From an uncultured Prevotella sp. (GTDB lineage: Bacteria > Bacteroidota > Bacteroidia > Bacteroidales > Bacteroidaceae), in the NCBI GenBank assembly GCA_905198745.1, contig CAJKDU010000007.1:8996-72995 (forward strand): a stretch of DNA of 64,000 nt. Direction: 5' to 3'. Below the pieces are notes generated by a model that was not told where the DNA came from, did no database searches, and saw only the letters and a program-made list of their open reading frames with translations. Positions within the stretch are counted from its first letter, which is position 1, and each line of letters begins with the position of its first letter. This document shows, in pieces, positions 57,499 to 64,000 of this stretch. The translations under genes and the position numbers were made by a program.

Positions 57499-57553
57499 AC
57501 TATAAATGCCATACGGACAATTCAAAAGAATTTGTTCGTATGGCATTTATAGT
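57499..57553. terminator. Bidirectional terminator-like hairpin
   Basis: A long stem of about 21 pairs (ACTATAAATGCCATACGG with its inverse ending at 57553, one mismatch) and a 10-base loop. It lies between the permease stop and the convergent gene at 57615-58343. The intergenic stretch is otherwise empty. Confidence 0.7.
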
Positions 57554-57614
57554 GAGTAGTAATAATCTGCTGAGTCAAGACGAATACAGACAGTTCCCAA
57601 ATAAAGCCTGTCAG

Positions 57615-58343
57615 TTAAGGAAGTTCGTAGAAGTCGGAAGTCATGGGGAAGTATTTGGCATATCCGTTTTCCTTCAGAAACTTCTTGAAGTTTCCATACT
57701 TGTTGTCTTTCCGTTTCTTTTCTATGAAGTCGTTTCTATTTCCGAATTTCATGACCTGGAGCACTTGGTCTATGGTTTGGTCTTTGTGCTTTAGTCCTTC
57801 TTGGTTGAAGTAGATGCGGAATACCATGGGCAGAAAATCCTTCTTGCACATCAGGATGTTTACTTGTGTGTTGAATTTGTAGTTGCAAGTAGGTGTCGTT
57901 TTGGCACTTGAAGGGCATATTTTCAGTTCTGATATGATAATGGTGTCCGCTCCTCCGCAAAGTCCAGAGTTGCTCAGCACCTTTCCTGTGTATTTCGCAT
58001 GGGCGCTGTCGGCAAGAACTCGGGCTGTATAGCCGATATTCATATACTTCTTGCTTGTTGTATCGGTGGCCTGACATCCTAACCACATTGTCTCGATTAA
58101 TGGATATACAAGCATATAGTTCTTATCTTCCGAGAGCGCAATGCCACCACCCGTGATGAAGGGATTGTGTGATTTCTCATTGTTCCATCTCTCTTGGTCG
58201 GGTACAGACATAACGTACATGTTTTTCGGTATACCCATTTCCAATCCGTACGTTTGTTTTGCATAAGCGCTAAGGGCTTTGTACTGGAAGTAGTCGTTGA
58301 ACTGTGCATAAGTATGTAAAGAGATGCACAACAGAAGTAACAA
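57615..58343 (-). CDS. Secreted protein of unknown family with start-codon frameshift
   Basis: Unknown function. Read from 58343 it gives about 242 residues starting LLLLCISLHTYAQFNDYFQY, a signal-peptide core ending at YAQ, then a mature part of about 225 residues with four cysteines (GLCGGADT, KICPSS, PTCNYK, LMCKKD). No ATG lies in this frame. The natural ATG at 58359 is out of frame by one base because of a run of seven A (58356-58350): with six A it reads MKKLSLLLLLCISLHTYAQ, a perfect signal peptide. So either the gene is switched off or phase-variable here, the TTG at 58343 is used, or the run was misread. A small lipoprotein gene lies upstream on the same strand. Confidence 0.65.
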   Translation of the reverse strand: MLLLLCISLHTYAQFNDYFQYKALSAYAKQTYGLEMGIPKNMYVMSVPDQERWNNEKSHNPFITGGGIALSEDKNYMLVYPLIETMWLGCQATDTTSKKYMNIGYTARVLADSAHAKYTGKVLSNSGLCGGADTIIISELKICPSSAKTTPTCNYKFNTQVNILMCKKDFLPMVFRIYFNQEGLKHKDQTIDQVLQVMKFGNRNDFIEKKRKDNKYGNFKKFLKENGYAKYFPMTSDFYELP

Positions 58344-58395
58344 AGATAATTTTTTTCATGCTTTTTCTATTTGTGGTTTATGTTATAATGTTCAT

Positions 58396-58536
58396 TTAAA
58401 ACGCTTCCGTTACGGTTAAGAACTTGGGATGGTTCCCCAATACATTACGCACGTCTTCTCTCTCTTGTTCACAACTTGACATGCTTATAGTAATGCCAAG
58501 AGCGATAAGATACATTTTAAATCTTTCTTTTCTCAT
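58396..58536 (-). CDS. Small lipoprotein
   Basis: Unknown function. The ATG at 58536 gives 46 residues. The first part, MRKERFKMYLIALGITISM, is a lipoprotein signal with the lipid cysteine at residue 22 (SSCEQEREDV), followed by a short acidic mature peptide ending VTEAF. It lies upstream of the frameshifted secreted-protein gene on the same strand, 36 bases before that gene's ATG at 58359, so both are likely expressed together. A longer in-frame ATG at 58599 exists but would bury the signal. I cannot relate it to a known family; a two-gene secreted unit is plausible. Confidence 0.5.
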   Translation of the reverse strand: MRKERFKMYLIALGITISMSSCEQEREDVRNVLGNHPKFLTVTEAF

Positions 58537-58724
58537 AAAGATAACTTTTGTAATATATTTAACAATATAATCCAATGATTCTTTACTAATTAGACGCAAC
58601 CTCTCGAAAATGGGTACCCCCTAAGTGTTAAAAAAGAGCTAATGGGGAAAAATAGGTTAGGAAGATTTTGGGGCTTAAGTAAAAAAATGCCAACTTTGCA
58701 GCATTAATATATAAATGACAGAAC

Positions 58725-58919
58725 ATGCAAAAGGTTCAGAAGTATGAAGAAGCGATGAACGAGCTGGAAGACATCGTCCGCAAACTGGAAGCCGACGAAC
58801 TCGACATCGATGAAATATCCGTCAAACTCAAACGCGCACAGCAGCTCATCAAACTGTGTACCGATAAACTGACCAAGGCAGAGTCGGAAATTAAAAAGGT
58901 ACTTGCAGACGATAAGTAG
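58725..58919 (+). CDS. xseB: Exodeoxyribonuclease VII small subunit
   Basis: Accessory subunit of exonuclease VII, which degrades single-stranded DNA. The 64 residues, MQKVQKYEEAMNELEDIVRKL and onward, show the two-helix signature of the family: YEEAMNELEDIVRKLEADELDIDEISVKLKRAQQLI, then CTDKLTKAESEIKKVL. Length is usual (60-80). xseA is absent from this window; XseB is normally encoded directly after it. A TTTG-like region and TAATATATAAATG lie upstream, so it has its own transcription start. ilvE follows 100 bases later. Confidence 0.93.
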   Translation: MQKVQKYEEAMNELEDIVRKLEADELDIDEISVKLKRAQQLIKLCTDKLTKAESEIKKVLADDK

Positions 58920-58947
58920 GCGACAAAAAGAAAATAAATTGCTCGGA

Positions 58948-58982
58948 TTTGTTGCAGATGTACAATAATTTTGTTACTTTTG
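58948..58982 (+). promoter_or_regulatory. Promoter region of ilvE
   Basis: TTTG at 58948-58951, with two overlapping -7 matches, TAATTTTG (58966-58973) and TACTTTTG (58975-58982), 38 bases before the ATG. The spacing is 14 or 23, so the exact start is uncertain. Confidence 0.5.
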
Positions 58983-59019
58983 CACGAAGTTAATAGACGT
59001 ATTATAAAAGCATAGTGTT

Positions 59020-60042
59020 ATGAAAGATCTCGATTGGTCTAATCTGTCGTTTGGCTATATGCCCACCGACTACAATGTACGCTGCTGTTATCGCAACGGA
59101 AAATGGGGCGAGATAGAAGTTTGCTCCGACGAATACATCAAATTGCACATGGCCGCTACTTGTCTGCACTACGGGCAGGAAGCATTTGAAGGCCTCAAGG
59201 CTTATCGCTGCCCAGACGGCAAGGTGCGAGTCTTCCGTATGGACGAGAATGCAGCACGTCTGCAGAGCACTTGCCGTGGCATACTGATGCCCGAAGTTCC
59301 TACAGAACTGTTTGAAGAGATGGTCAAGAAAGTGGTGCGTCTCAACCAAGAATATATTCCTACCTATGAGAGCGGAGCCACGCTCTACATCCGTCCTTTG
59401 CTCATCGGTACCAGCGCACAGGTGGGCGTACATCCTTCCAAGGAATACATGTTCCTCATCTTTGTCACTCCGGTAGGTCCTTATTTCAAGGGAGGATTCT
59501 CTACCAACCCATACGTGATTATTCGCGACTTTGACCGCTCTGCTCCGCTTGGAACAGGCATCTATAAGGTGGGTGGCAACTATGCCGCATCGCTTAAGGC
59601 CAACTCCATTGCGCACGAGAAGGGTTATGCCTGCGAGTTCTATCTTGACGCCAAGGAAAAGAAGTACATGGACGAGTGTGGAGCTGCCAACTTCTTTGGT
59701 ATCAAGGACAATACTTATGTCACTCCTAAGTCTACATCCATTCTGCCCAGCATCACCAACAAGAGTTTGATGCAGTTGGCTGAAGACTATGGCATGAAGG
59801 TGGAACGCCGACAGATTCCTGAAGATGAACTCGACACCTTTGAGGAGGCTGGTGCCTGCGGTACGGCTGCCGTCATCAGTCCAATCTCTTATATCGACGA
59901 CCTCGACACCGGCAAGCGTTACACCTTCAGCAAGGATGGCAAGCCAGGTCCTATCTCTACCAAACTCTATCATCATCTTCGCGGTATCCAGTATGGAACA
60001 GAAGAAGACAAGCATGGATGGACAACCGTGGTCATAGAATAA
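59020..60042 (+). CDS. ilvE: Branched-chain amino acid aminotransferase
   Basis: PLP enzyme that interconverts branched-chain amino acids and their keto acids. The 340 residues show the class IV fold: NVRCCYRNGKWGEIEVCSDEYIKLHMAAT, LHYGQEAFEGLKAYRCPDGKVRVFR, the Schiff-base lysine in GIYKVGGNYAASLKANSIAHEKGYACEFYLDAKEKKY, and GSINKSL-type SITNKSLMQLAEDYG. The segment MDECGAANFFGI is a clear family signature. Length matches the long (BCAT type 2) form, about 340-360. It is monocistronic and ends in a strong bidirectional terminator. Confidence 0.95.
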   Translation: MKDLDWSNLSFGYMPTDYNVRCCYRNGKWGEIEVCSDEYIKLHMAATCLHYGQEAFEGLKAYRCPDGKVRVFRMDENAARLQSTCRGILMPEVPTELFEEMVKKVVRLNQEYIPTYESGATLYIRPLLIGTSAQVGVHPSKEYMFLIFVTPVGPYFKGGFSTNPYVIIRDFDRSAPLGTGIYKVGGNYAASLKANSIAHEKGYACEFYLDAKEKKYMDECGAANFFGIKDNTYVTPKSTSILPSITNKSLMQLAEDYGMKVERRQIPEDELDTFEEAGACGTAAVISPISYIDDLDTGKRYTFSKDGKPGPISTKLYHHLRGIQYGTEEDKHGWTTVVIE

Positions 60043-60058
60043 TAGCAAACTTGTGAAA

Positions 60059-60112
60059 CACATACTTAAAAAGCTCGGAACCCGAAAGGGAACCGAGCTT
60101 TTTAAGTATGTG
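60059..60112. terminator. Bidirectional terminator between ilvE and nitroreductase
   Basis: A perfect 20-base stem CACATACTTAAAAAGCTCGG with CCGAGCTTTTTAAGTATGTG, and an inner AA-CCC-GAAA-GGG-AA tetraloop. It is between convergent genes, with A/T runs on both arms. Confidence 0.92.
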
Positions 60113-60127
60113 TGGATGATGGTATTC

Positions 60128-60799
60128 TTACTTGACAAATTCTATCTTGCTCTCGTCGCGTGTCTTCATCTCCGGTGTCTCGTCGGGATAACCAACGGCG
60201 ATGATGTAGCAAATCTCGTAGCCTTGCGGAAGGTTGAGCTTGGCAAGGTAAGGCTTGCATGCCTCGTTGTTCTGGAGGAAGGGAGCTGGACTTCCCAGAC
60301 AGCAGGTGCCCAATCCTAACGACTTGGCGGCAAGCATGATGTTCTCGCCCAGGAGGCCGGCGTCCACCATGCCGCTGTTCTTCGGCGTGGCCACGACGAT
60401 GATGTTGGGTGCATTGCGATACATGTTCTTGAAGTTCGGGTCACGTTTCACCATTTCAGGGTTCGCCTTCTTGAATATCTCCGTGGTTCCCTTGATGAAA
60501 TCCTGGCTTTCCACCACGCGCACGGCCCAAGGCTGTTTGTTCATCCCATTGGGTGCATGCACTCCGCATTTGGCAATAAGGGCGAGCTTTTCGTGCTCCA
60601 CGGGTGTGTCCTTGTATTTGCGAATGGACTGGCGGTTCATGATGGTCTGAATCACAGCGTTCTCCATTTGACAGCACGACTTTACCTCTTGCTTATCGCA
60701 GCATTTCTTCACATCCTTTTTCTGACAACAATCTTGTGCCCATGTCAGCGATGGCATCAGCATCATGCTCAACACCATCAAAGTATTCATCTTCTTCAT
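60128..60799 (-). CDS. Exported nitroreductase-family protein with CC-repeat N-terminus
   Basis: FMN-dependent oxidoreductase fold. The 223 residues have a signal peptide (1-21, ending TWAQ). They are followed by a short Cys-rich insert with paired cysteines at 24-25, 33-34 and 42-43 (DCCQKKDVKKCCDKQEVKSC, spacing exactly nine), then the nitroreductase domain from about 50: VIQTIMNRQSIRKYKDTPVEHEKL, GVHAPNGMNKQPWAVRVV, NAPNIIVVATPKNSG, LLGENIMLAAKSLGLGTCCLGSP and YEICYIIAVGYPDE. The domain matches the family length (about 170-180). Secretion of an FMN enzyme is uncommon. It is the last gene of a three-gene unit with an SDR (31-base gap) and an SGNH hydrolase. Confidence 0.88.
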   Translation of the reverse strand: MKKMNTLMVLSMMLMPSLTWAQDCCQKKDVKKCCDKQEVKSCCQMENAVIQTIMNRQSIRKYKDTPVEHEKLALIAKCGVHAPNGMNKQPWAVRVVESQDFIKGTTEIFKKANPEMVKRDPNFKNMYRNAPNIIVVATPKNSGMVDAGLLGENIMLAAKSLGLGTCCLGSPAPFLQNNEACKPYLAKLNLPQGYEICYIIAVGYPDETPEMKTRDESKIEFVK

Positions 60800-60830
60800 G
60801 TCTTTTCTTTTTTGATTTTATCCATACTGT

Positions 60831-61592
60831 CTACTCTTCTCTGTGGATGACGGTACCGTTTGCCTGATGTGTGGCGAGCACCAGCACCTCGGCTATCTGT
60901 ACGTGCTCAGGAGCACTGGCTGCATAGTAAGCCACGTCGGCAATGTCGTCACCATTGAGCGGCTTTATGCCACGATACACACGATCAGCACGTTCGTCGT
61001 CGCCATGGAAACGCACGTTGGAGAAGTGGGTCTCCACCAATCCTGGTTTCACATTGGTTACGCGCACCTTGGTGTGGGCCACGTCTATACGCAGTCCGTC
61101 TGTGATAGCCTTCACTGCCGACTTGGTGGCACAATACACATTGCCGCCAGCATAGGCCGCATCACCTGCCACACTGCCAATGTTGATGACGTGTCCGTGG
61201 TCGCGCTTCACCATGCCCGGCACAATGAGGCGTGTCATGGTGAGCAGTCCCTTGATGTTGGTGTCTATCATTTGGTCCCAATCGTCAAAGTCTCCCTCAT
61301 ATTCGGGCTCCAAGCCTCGGGCCAATCCTGCATTGTTGATGAGCACGTCAATGTTCTTCCATTCTTTTGGCAATCCATTGATGGCTTGTTGGGCTGTTTG
61401 TCTGTCTCTTACGTCGAATGCCAGAGGTAGCACGCGTACGCCCTCTTTACCCAGTTCTGTTTTCAAGGATTTGAGTTTCTCTTCGTTTCTTCCTGTCAGG
61501 ATCAGATCATAACCGCCAATGGCAAATCTCCTGGCACAACCTTCTCCTATGCCGCTTGTGGCTCCTGTGATGAGTGCAATTTTGTGTTTCAT
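60831..61592 (-). CDS. Short-chain dehydrogenase/reductase (YdfG-like)
   Basis: NAD(P)-dependent oxidoreductase, closest by eye to the YdfG/serine 3-dehydrogenase group, which reduces 3-hydroxy acids and related carbonyls. The 253 residues have TGATSGIGEGCARRFA (cofactor motif TGxxxGIG), LILTGRNEEKL (Arg after the second strand, NADP preference), DVLINNAGLARG (NNAG), INIGSVAGDAAYAGGNVYCATKSAVKAI (catalytic Ser, Tyr-x3-Lys) and NVKPGLVETHFSNVRF. It ends in the extended tail ATHQANGTVIHREE. It lies 15 bases after the SGNH gene. The substrate cannot be predicted. Confidence 0.93.
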   Translation of the reverse strand: MKHKIALITGATSGIGEGCARRFAIGGYDLILTGRNEEKLKSLKTELGKEGVRVLPLAFDVRDRQTAQQAINGLPKEWKNIDVLINNAGLARGLEPEYEGDFDDWDQMIDTNIKGLLTMTRLIVPGMVKRDHGHVINIGSVAGDAAYAGGNVYCATKSAVKAITDGLRIDVAHTKVRVTNVKPGLVETHFSNVRFHGDDERADRVYRGIKPLNGDDIADVAYYAASAPEHVQIAEVLVLATHQANGTVIHREE

Positions 61593-61607
61593 TGTAATTA
61601 TGTGTGA

Positions 61608-62774
61608 TTATAGTTTTGTCTTGATAACTGTTTCCAAGGCGCATCGAGCCATGGCTTGGTAGGCTTGTTCGCTGGGATGAAGGTGGTCGCCAGAGTCGTA
61701 TCCCGGTGCGAACGCTCTTGGGTCTTCGCTGTCTCTCACGGTGAGGTCGAAGTCCGCGCATCCGTCGAATAGGGGAGAGGTGCGCAGCCAGTCGTTAAAC
61801 TGTTCTCTGAGCCGGTCACGCTTTTCGTTGTAAGTTCGCCAGCCGAGAATGGGCAACAGGGTGCCGCTCCACACTTTCAGTCCCAGTGACCTTGCGTGCT
61901 TTACGTATATCTTTTCCACACCTGTTTCCATATCTTCTAGTGTCGGCATGTCGCTCCACGGACGGAAAGGGTTTACTTCTATGCCCACAGGGTGTATGAT
62001 GTCGTTGATGCCGTGTTGCAGAATCACGTCGGTGGCTCCACTTACATTCATCTCAATAGGAAACCTCGTACTTCCTTTCAGTCCGTAGGCTTGATAAGTA
62101 ATGCAATCATATTGCCGTAGGATTCGTGTCCCACTTACGGCACGGCGTATTATTGCTGTGTCCGTGATGCCCGCTTTTTCTGTTTGCAGTGTCAACCAGT
62201 CAGGCCAACTCTGTGCAGTGATGGAATCGCCGAAGCATACTACAGCATGGTTCTTCTCTTCGGTTAATATATCGATCGTGTTGAGAAAATACACCCATTG
62301 CGTGTGCCTTGTCAAGTCCAGTGGCAGCGTGTCTGCACAGGCATAATCACCATAGCTATATTGGCCTTTCGAGAGTGGTCCGGTGACGAGCGTTCCTGCG
62401 TTCATCTGTGTGTACCCCTCCAGATAAAAACTCACCGTCACGGTGTCGCCCGCTTCTACCTCAAACTCCGTTTCATCGCTTTCCTTTTCCTTACCGGGGG
62501 CTAAGACCGTACTCGTTTTGTTGCCGAAACAGATAGGCGTATGACGGCGTGTTTTCCCCTCCAGGTTATATGCCACGTAAGCCTTGCTGATGGTGACAGG
62601 CTCCGTGCCGGTAAGGTTGGAGAAACGAAATCTCAACCTGTTTCCCGAGAAAACCATATGGATGGGGTATCGCAAGGTGATGTTCTTGGCATAGACGGCT
62701 TCCCGTCTGTCTGTTATTGAAGTGGCATTACCCCAGCAACTGACCCATTTTGTGAATTGTTCTTGCTGTTTCAT
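61608..62774 (-). CDS. SGNH/GDSL hydrolase
   Basis: Esterase or deacylase of unknown substrate. The ATG at 62774 gives 388 residues, without a signal peptide. The first 165 residues are beta-rich, a sandwich domain with YPIHMVFSGNRLRFRFSNLTG and DTVTVSFYLEGYTQMNAGTL. The hydrolase domain follows: nucleophile in AVVCFGDSITAQSWPDWL (GDSI, Ser), RRAVSGTRIL (block II Gly), LQHGINDIIHP (block III Asn), and DSGDHLHPSEQAYQAMA (catalytic Asp-x2-His, block V). The longer reading to 62876 adds no conserved residues. It is the first gene of a unit with the SDR and nitroreductase; TATTTTTG at 62802-62795 lies upstream. Confidence 0.92.
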   Translation of the reverse strand: MKQQEQFTKWVSCWGNATSITDRREAVYAKNITLRYPIHMVFSGNRLRFRFSNLTGTEPVTISKAYVAYNLEGKTRRHTPICFGNKTSTVLAPGKEKESDETEFEVEAGDTVTVSFYLEGYTQMNAGTLVTGPLSKGQYSYGDYACADTLPLDLTRHTQWVYFLNTIDILTEEKNHAVVCFGDSITAQSWPDWLTLQTEKAGITDTAIIRRAVSGTRILRQYDCITYQAYGLKGSTRFPIEMNVSGATDVILQHGINDIIHPVGIEVNPFRPWSDMPTLEDMETGVEKIYVKHARSLGLKVWSGTLLPILGWRTYNEKRDRLREQFNDWLRTSPLFDGCADFDLTVRDSEDPRAFAPGYDSGDHLHPSEQAYQAMARCALETVIKTKL

Positions 62775-62794
62775 TCGTTTCTGATAGTTTTCTG

Positions 62795-62802
62795 CAAAAA
62801 TA
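62795..62802 (-). promoter_or_regulatory. -7 element of the SGNH/SDR/nitroreductase unit
   Basis: TATTTTTG on the minus strand, 21 bases before the SGNH start. It matches TAnnTTTG; no clear -33. Confidence 0.45.
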
Positions 62803-62923
62803 GAGAAAAATCCCGAACTATAAAGCTTCTTGGGCAAAAAAATCAGGTTATAGTATATGTAAGATGTATTGCCCAAACCTTGTTCCTCGGTGGGTGAATT
62901 GAGTACCCATGTTGGTGAAAATC

Positions 62924-63270
62924 GCGTTACTATGTCATTACGCTGCCTTAGCGTTGCGTTACTCTGCCGTTAATGATGCGTAACTCGGCCAGTAACAGAC
63001 CGTAACTCTGCCACTTACGGCTGCTAAGTCTACGACTTACATGAGCTTAGTCTACGACTTGCTGTATGTAACTCTTCCACTTACGTGCAAGAAGTCACTT
63101 TTTTCAGAGTGATGGAAAGTGATGGATAAAACCCATCTATCACTCATCTATCACTCGCCTTAACTGACAGACTGCCAGCCAATATATGTAAGAAATCCTG
63201 TAAAAAGTGATAGGTGATGGATAATTTGTGAAAATCAATTCCTGCGTGCGCGCGCGTACGCGAAAGAATA
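62924..63270 (+). repeat. Composite intergenic repeat, copy 6 (forward, C-B-A)
   Basis: This is in the 1179-base gap before the rRNA operon. C has six mini-palindromes about 20-25 bases apart: CGTTACTCTGCCGTTAATG, CGTAACTCGGCCAGTAACAG, CGTAACTCTGCCACTTACGG, TAAGTCTACGACTTAC, TTAGTCTACGACTTGC and GTAACTCTTCCACTTACG. B: GTGATGGAAAGTGATGGAT (63109-63127) and CATCTATCACTCATCTATCA (63133-63152). Linker AAAAAGTGATAGGTGATGGA. A: TGCGTGCGCGCGCGTACGCG (63243-63262). D is absent. The stretch 63271-63380 contains nothing I recognise. Confidence 0.78.
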
Positions 63271-63381
63271 GGGCAGAAGAGCAACTATGTCAGCAGTCCA
63301 TCCAGTTATAGTAACATATTGATGAAGCCAAATATTATCGGCTCTTCCGGTATTGTAAGCTGAAACACAGATGGTTATCTT

Positions 63382-63473
63382 TACTTTTGCCCCTGCAGGG
63401 CGTGGCTACGCTTGGCTGTGCCCCCGGCGCTGCCCTGGGCTATGGACAGATTGGGCTTTCAGCCCGCATGTCC
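63382..63473 (+). ncRNA. Candidate structured small RNA upstream of the rRNA operon
   Basis: TACTTTTG (63382-63389) is a -7 type motif. Six bases later, CAGGGC (63396-63401) can pair with GCCCTG (63432-63437), enclosing GCGT-GGCT-ACGC. Next comes a second hairpin, GGACA-GATT-GGGCT-TTC-AGCCC-GCA-TGTCC (63444-63473). The stretch is far more GC-rich than its surroundings and has no convincing reading frame: the one open frame through it gives a low-complexity Pro/Cys/Trp product. Transcription is inferred from sequence only; no T-rich terminator follows closely. Confidence 0.35.
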
Positions 63474-63673
63474 TGCCAACCCTATGCCACAATATCATGC
63501 GTCACCCCAAATGTCGGATGAACCTATCCACCTCACCCCCTAATACCCCATCCGCCCGCGTGGCTGCCATCGCATCTGCTATAATTAAATAAGGTGTCTC
63601 CCTCCCACCCAAGCCCTGTGCGCGCGCAAAACAGCTAACAATTGTTAAAAACAGAAAGAAAAAGGCGTAAACA

Positions 63674-63705
63674 TTTGGAGCGTGTGCGAAAAAGCCATAC
63701 CTTTG
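63674..63705 (+). promoter_or_regulatory. rRNA operon promoter
   Basis: TTTG (63674-63677), 20 bases, TACCTTTG (63698-63705): full Bacteroidota consensus. A perfect 12-base palindrome, TAACAATTGTTA (63636-63647), and A-rich stretches lie just upstream, as in a strong promoter with an UP-like region. The leader to the mature 16S start is about 240 bases. Confidence 0.75.
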
Positions 63706-63953
63706 CATCCGCTTTTGAGAAACAAGCTCGGGAGCGAAATGAAAGAAAGAGTTCTTTGAAAGGATTTACATAAACAGAGAAGTAGTACAAGAAGCGAGTG
63801 TGCAGCAATGCATACTTGGGTAAAAGAAACGAACCGTTCAATTTTGTATAGAAATAGGAAGGTGCTTTTAGACTACGATAAGTGGAAAAGGATGAGTCAT
63901 CCGAAGACAGAGACAAACCGCCATTCCTTTATGGTATGGCAAAAAGATATTTT

Positions 63954-64000
<47 letters not shown>

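Noticed and set aside
62924..63086. Module C run considered as a CRISPR array
   Set aside because: The units have no constant repeat, differ in length, lack unique spacers of even size, and no cas gene is in the window.
63371..63592. A 73-residue plus-strand frame rich in Pro, Trp, Cys and Arg before the rRNA operon
   Set aside because: It has no start context or domain and lies across the two hairpins described; it is better explained as non-coding structured sequence.

Overview
The window is chromosomal DNA of a Bacteroidota species, most likely from the Prevotella group. The evidence is the combination of type IX secretion parts (PorQ, PorE-like), a SusC/SusD pair, an ExbB/ExbD energising operon, a TonB-family protein, a surface-type serpin, and many promoters of the Bacteroides form (TTTG, about 19-20 bases, TAnnTTTG) with little Shine-Dalgarno signal. 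Genes are dense and moderately GC-rich. I see no phage, insertion sequence, conjugative element or CRISPR array. The right edge enters a 16S rRNA gene, so a ribosomal RNA operon starts there.

Layout: 1-1218 carries cmk (cut by the window edge) and porQ. 1403-4639 is a plus-strand run: TonB-family protein, polyprenyl synthase, an unknown protein and TatD, followed by tRNA-Ser(GGA). 5301-8512 is minus strand: trmB, then an ECF sigma factor with a linked anti-sigma/beta-barrel fusion and a lipoprotein. 8635-16281 is plus strand: LUD protein, topoisomerase III, PorE-like OmpA lipoprotein, RsmF-like methyltransferase, thyA and folA. 16683-24657 is minus strand: Lrp/AsnC regulator, an exbB-X-exbD-exbD operon and a SusC/SusD pair. 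24925-34982 holds an unusual RluA-type enzyme, an AraC regulator, a divergent Dxs-like enzyme, a serpin lipoprotein, an rsmD operon and a RecD-like helicase. 35027-41532 is minus strand: PafA-like phosphatase, cardiolipin synthase, queE, queD, dnaG and a DKNYY protein. 41762-42442 is an exported peptidyl-prolyl isomerase.

43042-50411 is one minus-strand operon of eight tightly packed genes (MATE transporter, cytidylate-kinase-like protein, phosphodiesterase, rmlB, purT, fdtA-like ketoisomerase, N-acyltransferase, fdtB-like aminotransferase). Its sugar genes fit synthesis of a dTDP-3-(acyl)amino-3,6-dideoxyhexose. 51571-57410 is a coiled-coil protein followed by a TolC/HlyD/two-permease efflux set with no ATPase gene. 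57615-62774 holds a secreted protein with a homopolymer frameshift at its start, a small lipoprotein, xseB, ilvE, a nitroreductase with a cysteine-pair repeat, an SDR and an SGNH hydrolase.

The least explained feature is a family of composite intergenic repeats at about 5.0, 16.4, 27.9, 42.7, 50.7-51.3 and 63.0 kb. They are built from four recognisable modules in a fixed order: C, runs of mini-palindromes; D, a roughly 39-base hairpin centred on ACGGCCGT; B, GTGATAGAT direct repeats; and A, an alternating GC/Z-DNA-like block next to an A-tract. They occur in both orientations, once as a head-to-head pair. Next to the rRNA promoter there is also a GC-rich structured stretch with its own promoter-like motif that may be a small RNA.
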